IMG/VR virus record: IMGVR_UViG_3300037296_000160
Coordinates: 1-53,674 of that record
Length of the DNA: 53,674 bases
Source of the DNA: a virus
Reading direction: 5' to 3' (one strand)
Shown here: positions 32,634 through 41,735 of the stretch, piece by piece
How the letters are laid out: the number at the start of each line of letters is the position of its first letter
Numbering within the stretch: position 1 is the stretch's first letter
Position numbers and translations under genes: made by a program
The notes under the pieces: model-generated
Seen by the model: only the letters and a program-made list of their open reading frames with translations
What the model was told of the DNA's origin: nothing
Database searches by the model: none

Positions 32634-32738
32634 ATGAAAACCAACGGACCAACCGCCAAGCCATGCACATGCGGATACCCAAAGAAGACGTCGGGCAAGT
32701 GCTGGACCTGTGGCGCAGATAAAACTCACAATTCGTAA
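32634..32738 (+). CDS. 34-residue zinc-ribbon-like microprotein
   Basis: MKTNGPTAKPCTCGYPKK begins a 34-residue protein with a C-x-C and a later C-x2-C (CWTC) pair, a plausible zinc knuckle. GGGAG lies nine bases upstream. The GGGAGCCTGACC leader is repeated almost exactly before the next gene, so the gene may have been inserted with its leader duplicated. It is too short for standard ORF cut-offs. Confidence 0.6.
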   Translation: MKTNGPTAKPCTCGYPKKTSGKCWTCGADKTHNS

Positions 32739-32750
32739 GGGAGCCTGACC

Positions 32751-33437
32751 ATGGCTGAACAACTGCGCCCGCTTGGCGACTTCCTGCAACTTGTCCGCAT
32801 GGAAGCGCCGGGGGCCGCTGACGTGCTGGCTATCCAAGCCCTGCGCCTGTCAGCCGCCGACTATTGCAAGAAAACCCGTTGCTGGCGTCACGCTATCACC
32901 GTGCAGATGGACGCGGACGGCGATGACCCTGTTGTCGTGCCCGATCACACCAGCCTCTACCAGATCGAGAGCGCGCTATGGGGCGATGACCGCGACCCTA
33001 TCACACCGATCGCTTACACCGACGTCATGGACGATTGGCAACTGACCGAGGCGGGCAACTACAAGCCCGACTTTATCACGATGACCAGCACCAACACCGT
33101 CACCGTCCTGCCCAAGATCGCGGGCACCTTGCACCTATCCGTGTTCCTGACCCCTATCGTGGGGCCGTCTGACTTGCTGGGACCGTCGGCAGGCGGCGTC
33201 CCTGCCCCGTATGACGATATCAACCGCGTCCCAAACTTCCTGTTCACGGATCACGCCGAGACAATCGCAAGCGGTGCCCTGTATCGCCTACTGCGCATCC
33301 CCAACATGCCGTTCACCAATCCCGAAATGGCAGCGGCGCACTTCACCATGTTCAATGAAGCCGCCGACCGCGCGTCCAACGTGTCGATCACAGGCAAACA
33401 GCGCGCCCGTAAGCGCGCCCGTCCGATCTGGTATTGA
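32751..33437 (+). CDS. Connector/tail completion structural protein
   Basis: A 228-residue protein with helices at both ends (LQALRLSAADYCKKTRCWRH-like start near residues 25-45) and a beta-rich centre. The shape resembles head-completion/adaptor proteins that plug onto the portal ring of podoviruses. No named family is assigned with confidence. Leader TAAGGGAGCCTGACC gives a strong ribosome site. Confidence 0.65.
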   Translation: MAEQLRPLGDFLQLVRMEAPGAADVLAIQALRLSAADYCKKTRCWRHAITVQMDADGDDPVVVPDHTSLYQIESALWGDDRDPITPIAYTDVMDDWQLTEAGNYKPDFITMTSTNTVTVLPKIAGTLHLSVFLTPIVGPSDLLGPSAGGVPAPYDDINRVPNFLFTDHAETIASGALYRLLRIPNMPFTNPEMAAAHFTMFNEAADRASNVSITGKQRARKRARPIWY

Positions 33438-33438
33438 T

Positions 33439-35034
33439 ATGACAATCAGCATCCCAAAGTTTACCGGAGCCATCCCGCGCCTCGATGACCGACGCCTGCC
33501 ACCGACAGCAGCGGCCCTTGCGCAGCATACCAAGCTGGAAGACGGCACCCTGCGCGCCTACCGGGGCGAGAACGTCGTCCACAGCTTTGGCGTCCCGCAC
33601 GATACCTTTGTAAAGCTGAACGGCACTTGGGAAGGCTTCACTGGCGTCGTTAGCGTTGTTCCCGGCCCGGTTGCCAAGGATCGTATCTACATCGCAGGCG
33701 GCGAACTGGCCCCGCGTGTGCGCCAAGACGGCAATACCGACTTCCTTGGGGTGCCAGCCCCTACGGTCCCGCTGCACATCGAGCGCCTTGGGCAAGCCCC
33801 GGCAGAGACGCCAGCACCGGAAGCCATCACCTACAGCGTTACCTTTGTGACCGAGCGAAACGAGGAAAGCGCGCCCGGTCCGGTCCCGTCCGTGTTCCAA
33901 TACGGTCTGCCGTCCACGTCGTTCCGCCTGACCAACTTCCCTGTGCCCCCGGCAGATCGCGGCATCAACCGCTACCGCCTCTACCGCACCCAGACCGACA
34001 GCCTTGGCGTCACCAGCCTGTTCTTTGTCAAAGACCTGCCAATCACAACGGTCAGCTACACCCACGACGCCGAAACAGACCCAATCAACGAGGAAATCAC
34101 TTCAACCGCCTACGACCCGCCGCCCGATGACCTTGAAGGGTTATGCGCCATGCAGAACGGCATCATCGCGGGATGGGCAGGAAAAGACCTGCTATTTTGC
34201 GAACCCTACAAGCCACACGCATGGCCCGAAGCCTACAGGCTCAAGACAGACTACAAGATCGTCGGTCTGGCCTCGTTTGGCACCATGCTGGCCGTCCTGA
34301 CTGTAGGCACCCCCTACCGCGTCCAAGGCACACAGCCCGACCGGATGCAGATGGAGCAGATTGAGCAGATTGCACCGTGCCTATCAACGGCGGGCATTGT
34401 CGATATGGGATATGCCGCCGTCTACCCATCCACTGCGGGCCTTATGCAAATCACGAGCAGCGGCGCGCAGATCATCAGCGAAGGGCTGTTCGACCGCGAG
34501 GATTGGAACGATCTAAACCCCGAAACCATGCGGGCCGCGCAGTTTGAAGGCGGCTACCTCTATACCCACACTGACGCTGACGGCGTCTGGCACACCGGCC
34601 TGTTCAACCTATCCCAGCAAAGCCCCCAGCACGTCACCCTCGATGTAGAGGTTCGCAGTTTGTGGCACCGGATCGAAAGCGGACGCACGTTCGGACTGTC
34701 ACCAGAAAGCACTGTGCTGCAATTCAACACCCGGTCAAAGGCGCACCGCCCCTACGTCTGGCGTTCGTCCGTGTTCACAGCGCCCGCAGCCGTCAACTAT
34801 GCGGCCTTTATGATCGACAGCGAACCGGAGAAGGGCAAGCCAGAGGGCTTAACCACCGTCCGCGTGTATGCCGACGGCGCGCTAATCCACACCAAAGACG
34901 CCGAAAATAAGACCCCCTACCGCCTGCCGTCCGGTTTTCGCGCGAAGGAGTGGCAAATCGAACTGGAAGGTGTCGAGCGCGTCGCCCGGTTCCGCATGAC
35001 GACGTCCGTTGCTGAATTGTTGGAGACACCATGA
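33439..35034 (+). CDS. Tail hub/nozzle-type beta-rich protein
   Basis: A 531-residue protein from ATG 33439, one base after the preceding gene stop; the frame extends upstream only by overlap. Repeated beta-rich segments (VTFVTERNEESAPGP, RYRLYRTQTDS, GIIAGWAGKDLLFCEPYKPHAWPE) suggest a fibronectin-like module followed by a propeller, as in packaged-DNA stabilisation or nozzle proteins of P22- and T7-like tails. The stop overlaps the fibre gene start (ATGA). Confidence 0.7.
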   Translation: MTISIPKFTGAIPRLDDRRLPPTAAALAQHTKLEDGTLRAYRGENVVHSFGVPHDTFVKLNGTWEGFTGVVSVVPGPVAKDRIYIAGGELAPRVRQDGNTDFLGVPAPTVPLHIERLGQAPAETPAPEAITYSVTFVTERNEESAPGPVPSVFQYGLPSTSFRLTNFPVPPADRGINRYRLYRTQTDSLGVTSLFFVKDLPITTVSYTHDAETDPINEEITSTAYDPPPDDLEGLCAMQNGIIAGWAGKDLLFCEPYKPHAWPEAYRLKTDYKIVGLASFGTMLAVLTVGTPYRVQGTQPDRMQMEQIEQIAPCLSTAGIVDMGYAAVYPSTAGLMQITSSGAQIISEGLFDREDWNDLNPETMRAAQFEGGYLYTHTDADGVWHTGLFNLSQQSPQHVTLDVEVRSLWHRIESGRTFGLSPESTVLQFNTRSKAHRPYVWRSSVFTAPAAVNYAAFMIDSEPEKGKPEGLTTVRVYADGALIHTKDAENKTPYRLPSGFRAKEWQIELEGVERVARFRMTTSVAELLETP

Positions 35035-38000
35035 ACCTGACTGCCGGCACTCTTGAGCGCCTTGAAGAACTAGCCGGTATCCGCAAGGGCGACCGCGCCG
35101 TTCGGTATTCTGACCTCGAACTTGCAAAGACGACATTACGCAAGGCGACGCAATCGGTTGTGAACGGTGCGCTTGAGCAAATCGACCAACCGCCTGCGAC
35201 TATCCCCGGCGAAGGCGATTTTGATACATGGTGGCAGGCCATTGAAGATGGTCTAATTCGCATCGCGCAAGCGGAGGATGACTTAGCCGCAGCCATCGCC
35301 GCTATCAACAGCGTAAACGAAACTGTAGACGCAGCTACGATCACACTTAATGAGCGCATCGAAACCGCCAGCGACCGAATTGACAGCACGAACCAGCAGG
35401 TCAGCCAAGCGCATGACGATATCGCAGCCGAAGCCGACCGCATCCAAGGCATCATCGACAACTTAACGGCCAATTACATCACCGGAGTTGTGGTCGAGGA
35501 GCGCATCGAAACATCAATCAGCGCCTATAATGACGTCATCGACAGTGAAGGCGGGATCGTTCAGCAGGTCCGCGCTAACCTTGCGCAAAACTACTACACC
35601 GCAGTCAGCACAGACGAGGCCATCGCAGCGGCATCCCTAGAACTGTCCAGTCGCATTGGCGACGTAGAGGCCGACCTGTCTCAAAACTACCTGACCTATA
35701 CGGGGACAACGCAGGCCATCGCAGCCGCGTCCCTAACATTGGGCGGCCGCATTGGCGACGTAGAGGCGGACCTCACCAATAACTACTATACCGCTACTGA
35801 AACAGATAGCGCCCTCGCTGTTTCTAGAACTGAACTGCGGTCAGAAATCAGTGACGCAGACGATAATGCTATCGGATTGAGTGAAGACCCTGCCTTTGAT
35901 CGCGGAGGCGAAACTCTGACCGACGCAAGCACCGGAGGCGCAGTATTTCGCGCAATGGTAGAAGTGGCTGGTGCCCGTGAGTTTACCCCTACCACCGACG
36001 ACGAGGTCGGGGGGCAGGACTTTCTGGCTACTGGATACCGAACAGCCCGCACACGTCGCCGCTGGGCCATTGATCGCGCCCGCCGATACAAAATTACGTT
36101 TCGCGTCAAGCTGAACGCCGAAGCCGTCACTGGTAGAGTGTATCTAGGTGTGACCACCTACACCGCTGACGGAAATCCAGCCCCGGCATATCCCGACTAC
36201 AGCCCTGACAACCACGTCAACCAGAACCATTACTTTGCGCATGGCGGCAGTGCGAACAGTTTCCCGGCTGATACTTGGGTTGAAAAGTCAGGCGAGTTTG
36301 ATGGTTCGCAAATCCGCCCAGACGCCGCTTTTATGCGACTAGTGATATTTGCCAACCATGCAGGAGACGAAACGCAGATCACGCGATTATCGTTAGCGCG
36401 CCTTGAGGATATTACCGAAGTCAGCACAGTTTCGGCTAACCTTGCCAATAACTACTACACTTTCACGGACACGGAACAGGCCATTGCAGCCGCGTCCCTG
36501 ACGCTTGGGAGCCGCATTGGTGATGTAGAGGCAGACCTATCCCAGAACTACCTGACGTCCGCTGAAACCGGGCAAGCCATTGCCGCAGCCGATCAAGTGT
36601 TGCGAAGCGACCTCGATGACGTCACCGCAGACCTTGCTACCAACTACCTGACGTCCGCAGAGACGGGCGAAGCCATTGCCAGCAGCAGCACAGACCTGCG
36701 CGCTACATTGCTGGGACAGAACCTTATTGTGGCCGACGGCGCGACCGGACCCGGCACTTGGACCAACACGCCAGCATCGACAGAACGGCCACCCTATGCG
36801 AACCCGTCAGACCTGTCCTTGCGCTGGAACAGCGTGTGCAAAGAAAATGGCATAACCTATCCCGGTAACGTGCTGGGGAAGAAGTTTCGCCTGCGCGGAT
36901 GGTTCTGGGCCACCGTGCCGTTCACCGTCACCCTGCGGGGCACCCGGTCAGATAACAACGCGACGAACCAACTGCTAAACCCAAACCAGCCAGAGACGCC
37001 CGCGACCGACGGCTGGGAGTTTCTAACGATTGAAGTGGACGATATATCGTGGCCGTCCATCAACTACCTGTTGCAGATTATAACCAGCAGCGGGCCGGTA
37101 TACGCGCACAAGCCCACGTTCACCGAGACAGGCACCTTTGCACAGGTCGAAACACAGATCGAGCAGCAGGCGTTCACGATCAGTGACCAGAATGGCGCCC
37201 TTGCCGTCCTGCGCAATGAGATTGAGGCGGAATACACCGGAGCCATTGGTGAAGGTGCAGCCATCTTTGCCGTGCAGCTTGTCGAACCCGGCGACTTGGA
37301 CGGGGCAGCAGCTACGTCTTACCCTGTAACCAAGATCACACCCGGCCCATATGGTCAGGCCAGCGCCCTACGCATCGAAAACACAGGCGGCGGCGGCACC
37401 CCGCCCTATCTGCGCATCCCTGCCCGCGTTCAAACCTTACTGGCAGGACAAGACCTGCGCATTGACATGCTTGTTCGCCCCCAGAGCGGGACAAATATGC
37501 AAGCTATCGTCATGCGCCGTGAAGAAAACTCTGGCGCAGCAAACCTATCGGGCATCACGTCGGGCACTGGCTGGCAATGGGTGACTATCAGGACGGCGGA
37601 TGAAACCGAGGGCGACACGCCCCCTAGTATCAGAGTAAGGCCCGCGTCGGGCACCATGGATATCGCTCAGGTTCTTGTGCGACACGCGGCGACCGCAGAT
37701 GAGGTGCCCGAAATAGGCACCCTATCTGGCAACGTCAGCGATATCCTGGCACTCGACCTTGATAGCTACAGCGGCACTGCCTTGGCGCAGCTAATGACGC
37801 AGCTCGCAGTGGACGCCAACGGCACGTCCGCCACGATAACGCAGCAAGGCACCGCCATTGCGGACATCGAAGGAAATGTAAACGCGCTTTACAAGATCGA
37901 GGTTAAGGCAGGCACTAGCGGCGCGATCCTACAACTGTTGGCCGCGAACGGTCAGCCATCCGTCGCACAGCTTGACGCCGATTTTATCTACCTCAAGGGC

Positions 38001-39197
38001 AAGGTGAACGTTGAAAGCCTAAGTGTGGGCATGGGCGGCAACCTGCTAACCAACACCGACTTCCGCCAAAAACTGCGAGGCTGGGCGCGCGCGTCAGGAG
38101 ATAGCAGTGTAGATGCGCAGACCGAATTAGTGCTGATGGAAGAAGGCGGGTATGCGGCAGGCGTGACAGATCGCGCTTTGGGGCTGCGCCAAGCGTCTAA
38201 CCATAGCGCCGGTTATGCCCGCATCTTTTCACAGCACGAAAGCGTCACCGGTGGCAGAGACTATGCCCACGTCGGCGTCACACCGAACGCATGGTATGAG
38301 TTTTCAGCACAGTTGAGAACGCGCCAATGCGACGGCGACATGTATATCAGATGGATGGACACGGACGGCAACTACCTGTCAACGTCAGCCATACAATCGT
38401 TCACACAAGACGGCACCAATATCTACAACCCCGCCGAGTGGACCCGCACCCGCGTAATGGACCAAGCGCCATCCAATGCAGCATATGCAAACATGGTTGT
38501 GCGCAAGTATGGCTCAAACGGCACGAACGGTAGCGACCTGTTCATGTTCCGCCCGCAGTTTTGCCAGACGACGGCGTTTTCAACCGAGGTAGCACCCTAC
38601 AAGGGCGGCATCACAACGATCATCGACCAAGACGGCCTGTATTCCAATGCCGTCGTCGCCCGACACGTCGCGGCAGACCAGATCAACGCCAACCACATGA
38701 CTATTAACTCAATCGACGGGAAACGGGGACACATTGTCGCTTTATCCGTCGATACGCTGCAAGTCGCGGGCCGCGCAATCACGGCCCCCGACCTTGTTCG
38801 GTCAATCGGCATGGCGTTTGGAGGCTCATTCAACCTTAACCAACGCACGATCACGTCGATTACCATAGGTCGCACCGCAGGCTACGGGACGAAGATCGAG
38901 TTTGCCATGGACTGTAACGACCTTTCCGTCAACGGAGGGCGGAACATTCTATCGCTGACCCTGTGGCGCGGTAATACGAAAATTGAGGAAACCTATTACC
39001 CGCTTACGCACGACACGTCAGCGTATGACTTTTTTACGGGCAACATCGGCATAGCCCGCATTGATGAAGATACGAGCGGCGGCAACACCACCTACACGGT
39101 CAAGGGCCAGATCATCGTGGCAAACGGTGGCACCTATTCGTTCCAGAACCTCACGCCCAACAACGTGTCCCTCTACACAATTCAGTTTAAGAGATAG
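35031..39197 (+). CDS. Long tail fibre/host-recognition protein
   Basis: A 1388-residue protein. Residues ~60-180 are coiled-coil. Two blocks (~182-264 and ~469-554) hold repeats of NNYYT/QNYLT-x-AIAAASL-x-L-x-RIGDVEADL, about 27 residues each. Between and after them lie beta-sandwich modules like carbohydrate-binding domains (around 290-460, 560-720, 750-900 and 1030-1190). The region near 1190-1250 (DQDGLYSNAVVARHVAADQI) resembles the segment after the fibre shaft of lambda J-like proteins, and a final beta domain (1260-1388) may be the receptor-binding tip. AT content rises in places, suggesting module exchange. Confidence 0.85.
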   Translation: MNLTAGTLERLEELAGIRKGDRAVRYSDLELAKTTLRKATQSVVNGALEQIDQPPATIPGEGDFDTWWQAIEDGLIRIAQAEDDLAAAIAAINSVNETVDAATITLNERIETASDRIDSTNQQVSQAHDDIAAEADRIQGIIDNLTANYITGVVVEERIETSISAYNDVIDSEGGIVQQVRANLAQNYYTAVSTDEAIAAASLELSSRIGDVEADLSQNYLTYTGTTQAIAAASLTLGGRIGDVEADLTNNYYTATETDSALAVSRTELRSEISDADDNAIGLSEDPAFDRGGETLTDASTGGAVFRAMVEVAGAREFTPTTDDEVGGQDFLATGYRTARTRRRWAIDRARRYKITFRVKLNAEAVTGRVYLGVTTYTADGNPAPAYPDYSPDNHVNQNHYFAHGGSANSFPADTWVEKSGEFDGSQIRPDAAFMRLVIFANHAGDETQITRLSLARLEDITEVSTVSANLANNYYTFTDTEQAIAAASLTLGSRIGDVEADLSQNYLTSAETGQAIAAADQVLRSDLDDVTADLATNYLTSAETGEAIASSSTDLRATLLGQNLIVADGATGPGTWTNTPASTERPPYANPSDLSLRWNSVCKENGITYPGNVLGKKFRLRGWFWATVPFTVTLRGTRSDNNATNQLLNPNQPETPATDGWEFLTIEVDDISWPSINYLLQIITSSGPVYAHKPTFTETGTFAQVETQIEQQAFTISDQNGALAVLRNEIEAEYTGAIGEGAAIFAVQLVEPGDLDGAAATSYPVTKITPGPYGQASALRIENTGGGGTPPYLRIPARVQTLLAGQDLRIDMLVRPQSGTNMQAIVMRREENSGAANLSGITSGTGWQWVTIRTADETEGDTPPSIRVRPASGTMDIAQVLVRHAATADEVPEIGTLSGNVSDILALDLDSYSGTALAQLMTQLAVDANGTSATITQQGTAIADIEGNVNALYKIEVKAGTSGAILQLLAANGQPSVAQLDADFIYLKGKVNVESLSVGMGGNLLTNTDFRQKLRGWARASGDSSVDAQTELVLMEEGGYAAGVTDRALGLRQASNHSAGYARIFSQHESVTGGRDYAHVGVTPNAWYEFSAQLRTRQCDGDMYIRWMDTDGNYLSTSAIQSFTQDGTNIYNPAEWTRTRVMDQAPSNAAYANMVVRKYGSNGTNGSDLFMFRPQFCQTTAFSTEVAPYKGGITTIIDQDGLYSNAVVARHVAADQINANHMTINSIDGKRGHIVALSVDTLQVAGRAITAPDLVRSIGMAFGGSFNLNQRTITSITIGRTAGYGTKIEFAMDCNDLSVNGGRNILSLTLWRGNTKIEETYYPLTHDTSAYDFFTGNIGIARIDEDTSGGNTTYTVKGQIIVANGGTYSFQNLTPNNVSLYTIQFKR

Positions 39198-39206
39198 GAG
39201 TGCCCC

Positions 39207-39611
39207 ATGGACGACGTGCGCTATGCAAAGATCGACAGCGGATCAGGCCGCATCGTAGCAATCCAGACGAACACTTTGCTGGCCCCTGACGAGGAAGGTG
39301 CCTTTTTGTTTGTTGATATGGTCGATCTGGTGGATGCAGGCGAGAGCCTTGACGACTATTACTATGACGGCGCAGGGATCATGCCCCGACCTGATAAGCC
39401 AGTCATCCCCGCCGACGGCATTGCCCCGCTTGTCATCGACCTATCGTTTAATGACAGCGCCGCCTTGATCGAGGTCACTAATCAGGACGGCGACACGCTG
39501 ACCGTGGACGACACAAGCCTGACCCTGACAACGGCAGGCATATACTGGCTGCGGATCACGCAGCCGTTCCCCCACCACACCCTGCTTGCAAAGGTCCGCG
39601 TCAATGGCTGA
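39207..39611 (+). CDS. Fibre-associated beta-rich protein
   Basis: A 134-residue, beta-rich, acidic protein with a YYYDGAGIMPRPDKP linker in the middle. It follows the fibre gene and overlaps the next gene by eight bases. Probably a small fibre or chaperone component; no family is certain. Confidence 0.65.
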   Translation: MDDVRYAKIDSGSGRIVAIQTNTLLAPDEEGAFLFVDMVDLVDAGESLDDYYYDGAGIMPRPDKPVIPADGIAPLVIDLSFNDSAALIEVTNQDGDTLTVDDTSLTLTTAGIYWLRITQPFPHHTLLAKVRVNG

Positions 39612-40017
39612 TTTTGGGCGAAACCTCGATGCACTCAAGCGCGAACTTGATGACGCTATCAACGCAGAGCGCGACCGGCGCATCAGGGCCGGGTTTTACT
39701 ACGGTCAAAGCCTGTTCGATTGGGATGACGCCACCAAGGCCCGCGTGACAGGTGCAGCGGCACTGGCGGGCTTTGCAATCGCCAAGGGGGCACAAGAGGG
39801 CGACTATTACTGGGCGCGGCCAGATCAGCCATTTGTCTGGGTGTTGCAGGACAACACCTACCTGTTCCTAGATGCGCAGGGCATGTTCGCCGTGTCCCAA
39901 ACAGCCGCATCCCACGAGAGCGACCACGTCTTTGCCGGGATCAGCCTCAAGGTCATGGACCCGCCGCCAGCAGATATCACCGACGACGCATATTGGCCCA
40001 CGGTTGCCCCGGTATGA
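39604..40017 (+). CDS. DUF4376-like fibre-associated protein
   Basis: A 137-residue protein from ATG 39604. The segment INAERDRRIRAGFYYGQSLF-DWDDATKARVTGAAALA fits DUF4376, which is common in tail-fibre assembly genes of phages. The rest is beta-rich. ATGA overlap with the next gene. Confidence 0.75.
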   Translation: MADFGRNLDALKRELDDAINAERDRRIRAGFYYGQSLFDWDDATKARVTGAAALAGFAIAKGAQEGDYYWARPDQPFVWVLQDNTYLFLDAQGMFAVSQTAASHESDHVFAGISLKVMDPPPADITDDAYWPTVAPV

Positions 40018-40301
40018 ACGGCGTCGGCCCCTACTGGTTCCCCGCGTGGCTGCGCGCGTGGCTGACCCGGCAATTCAACCGCGTGTTCGATGAAGCGTCA
40101 CCCGTGCGCCACGACGAAAGCTATGCGCGCGGATACCCTGCGCGCGACGTGTGCGACCGGGGCATGTTGGCCGCGATGCTGCGCGACACCTCCCGTATGA
40201 CGTCCACCGGGCGAATGTTTGCCGCTACCGTGGTTTCGTGGTTATTCTGGGGCTTCAACCGGCTGTTTGGTTGGGTCAGCTACAACAGGGGCAACCGATG
40301 A
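40014..40301 (+). CDS. Small protein with C-terminal hydrophobic segment
   Basis: A 95-residue protein from ATG 40014, Trp-rich at the start (YWFPAWLRAWLTRQF) with GYPARDVCDRGML in the middle and a hydrophobic stretch near the C-terminus. The 3' half contains GTGGT-TTC-GTGGT. No family recognised. Confidence 0.6.
   Translation: MNGVGPYWFPAWLRAWLTRQFNRVFDEASPVRHDESYARGYPARDVCDRGMLAAMLRDTSRMTSTGRMFAATVVSWLFWGFNRLFGWVSYNRGNR
40230..40242 (-). repeat. Two-unit ACCAC array, minus orientation
   Basis: GTGGT-TTC-GTGGT, two perfect units at 8 bp, identical to 13 bases of the parA operator. It sits 153 bp from the array at 40395 and in the opposite orientation. Confidence 0.5.
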
Positions 40302-40732
40302 TCCTTTCCCGCGACAACCAAGCGCACATGCTCGAATGGGCTGCGATTGAAAAGGGCGATGCGTGGTGGCCCGACGCGACCGCGTTTGGAATATACCACG
40401 AAACCACAAAGCCACATAACCTTGTGGCCGTGATCGTGCTGGAGAAGATTGGGCGGCACACCGCTGACAGTCACATCAAAAGCAACGGCAAGCGGCATTG
40501 GGCCAGCAGGCGCATCATCAAGGGGCTTTACACCATCGCGTTCGACGCAATGGGCCTTAACCGCCTTGAAGCGCGGATTGGGGCCACGAACGCCGACAGC
40601 CTGCGTCTATGCGGCAAGCTGGGCTACAAGGTCGAAGGTTTATTAAAGGATGGTCACGGACCCGGCAAAGATGCTATTCTTTGTGCTGTCACGCGCAAAG
40701 ATTGCCGCTGGTTCGACTTACCCGCAGGCTAA
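40298..40732 (+). CDS. GNAT-family acetyltransferase-like protein
   Basis: A 144-residue protein from ATG 40298. The C-terminal part FDAMGLNRLEARIGATNADSLRLCGKLGYKVEGL is characteristic of GNAT motif B (shown split: GLNRLEARI, then LRLCGKLGY), and the acceptor-side motif is near the IKGLYTIAF helix. Such phage GNATs lie near fibre genes and may modify virion or host proteins. The coding sequence contains a phased ACCAC array at 40395-40418. Confidence 0.75.
   Translation: MILSRDNQAHMLEWAAIEKGDAWWPDATAFGIYHETTKPHNLVAVIVLEKIGRHTADSHIKSNGKRHWASRRIIKGLYTIAFDAMGLNRLEARIGATNADSLRLCGKLGYKVEGLLKDGHGPGKDAILCAVTRKDCRWFDLPAG
40395..40418 (+). repeat. 8-bp-phased ACCAC array inside the acetyltransferase gene
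   Basis: ACCAC-GAA-ACCAC-AAA-GCCAC-ATA, period 8. It encodes the ETTKP peptide, shared with arrays in unrelated genes. Confidence 0.55.
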
Positions 40733-40751
40733 TCAGTAAAGGACGCATGAC

Positions 40752-41735
40752 ATGGCAAAGGGCGGTTCCGCACCCAAGGCAGACCCCAACATTGGCAAAG
40801 CCGCACTGATGCAGGCGGAGTTGGGAAACGACTACCTCGCATACATGCAAGATCAGTCCGCCGTCACGAACGGATGGGCGACCGAAGATCGTGCCTATGC
40901 GCAGGACACCTACCGACCTCTTGAACGCGAACTGGTGGCCGATGCGAAGGACTATGCCAGCCCCGCGCGGCAGGATCAGCGCGCCGCCGCAGCCGTTGCC
41001 AGCGTAGGACGCCAAGCGACCGCCGCAAACGAGGCCGAGGCGCGCAGTCTGGCCGCGTCTGGCGTCAAGCCGGGGTCTGGTCGCAGCCTTGCCAGCAGCC
41101 AGCGCGGATCGCTTGCCACGGCACTGGCGAAAGCATCAGCAGACACCACGTCCCGCCGCGCCGTCGAAGCCGAGGGCTATGCGCGCAAGAGTGACGCCGT
41201 GAACATGGGCAAGGGCTACGCCGTCAACCCGGCAACCTCGATGGGCATGACAACGCAGGCCATGGCGTCCGGTTTCCAAGGGGCAATGGGCGGTCAGCAG
41301 GGCATGGCGCAGACTTTGCAGGGCGTCCAAGACGAAAAGTGGAACGCCTACAACGCGCGCCAGCAGCAATCGTCCAACATCATGCAGGGGGCCGGGATGC
41401 TGGCCGGTGCGTTCCTGTCCACCAAGACGGTCAAGACACCCAAGGGGCCAGCGTCTAAGCGGTCCCTCAAGGCCGTGCGCGACATGGATATTGATAAGTG
41501 GACCTACGACAAAGGCAAAGGCGACGAGGGCACCCACGTCGGCCCCTACGCCGAAGACTTCAAGAAGCACACCGGGCTTGGCGACGGCAAACAGATCAAC
41601 GTCATTGACGCCGTCGGCACCTCGCTTGGCGCAACAAAGGAGCTGGCGTCCAAAGTCGATAAGCTGGCTGCAAACGTCGCCAAGCTGACCAAGGGCCGCA
41701 GCCTGCCCCGTCCCGCCGCGAGAGCAGCGGCATGA
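40752..41735 (+). CDS. Ejection protein candidate with S74-like C-terminus
   Basis: A 327-residue protein, Ala/Ser/Gln-rich and helical over most of its length, like internal virion/ejection proteins. The C-terminal part (SKRSLKAVRDMDIDKWTY, then HVGPYAEDFKKHTGLGDG) resembles the intramolecular chaperone domain of peptidase S74, but the catalytic Ser region is not apparent, so it may not autocleave. First of four virion-internal-type genes before and including the polyvalent protein. ATGA overlap with the next. Confidence 0.65.
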   Translation: MAKGGSAPKADPNIGKAALMQAELGNDYLAYMQDQSAVTNGWATEDRAYAQDTYRPLERELVADAKDYASPARQDQRAAAAVASVGRQATAANEAEARSLAASGVKPGSGRSLASSQRGSLATALAKASADTTSRRAVEAEGYARKSDAVNMGKGYAVNPATSMGMTTQAMASGFQGAMGGQQGMAQTLQGVQDEKWNAYNARQQQSSNIMQGAGMLAGAFLSTKTVKTPKGPASKRSLKAVRDMDIDKWTYDKGKGDEGTHVGPYAEDFKKHTGLGDGKQINVIDAVGTSLGATKELASKVDKLAANVAKLTKGRSLPRPAARAAA

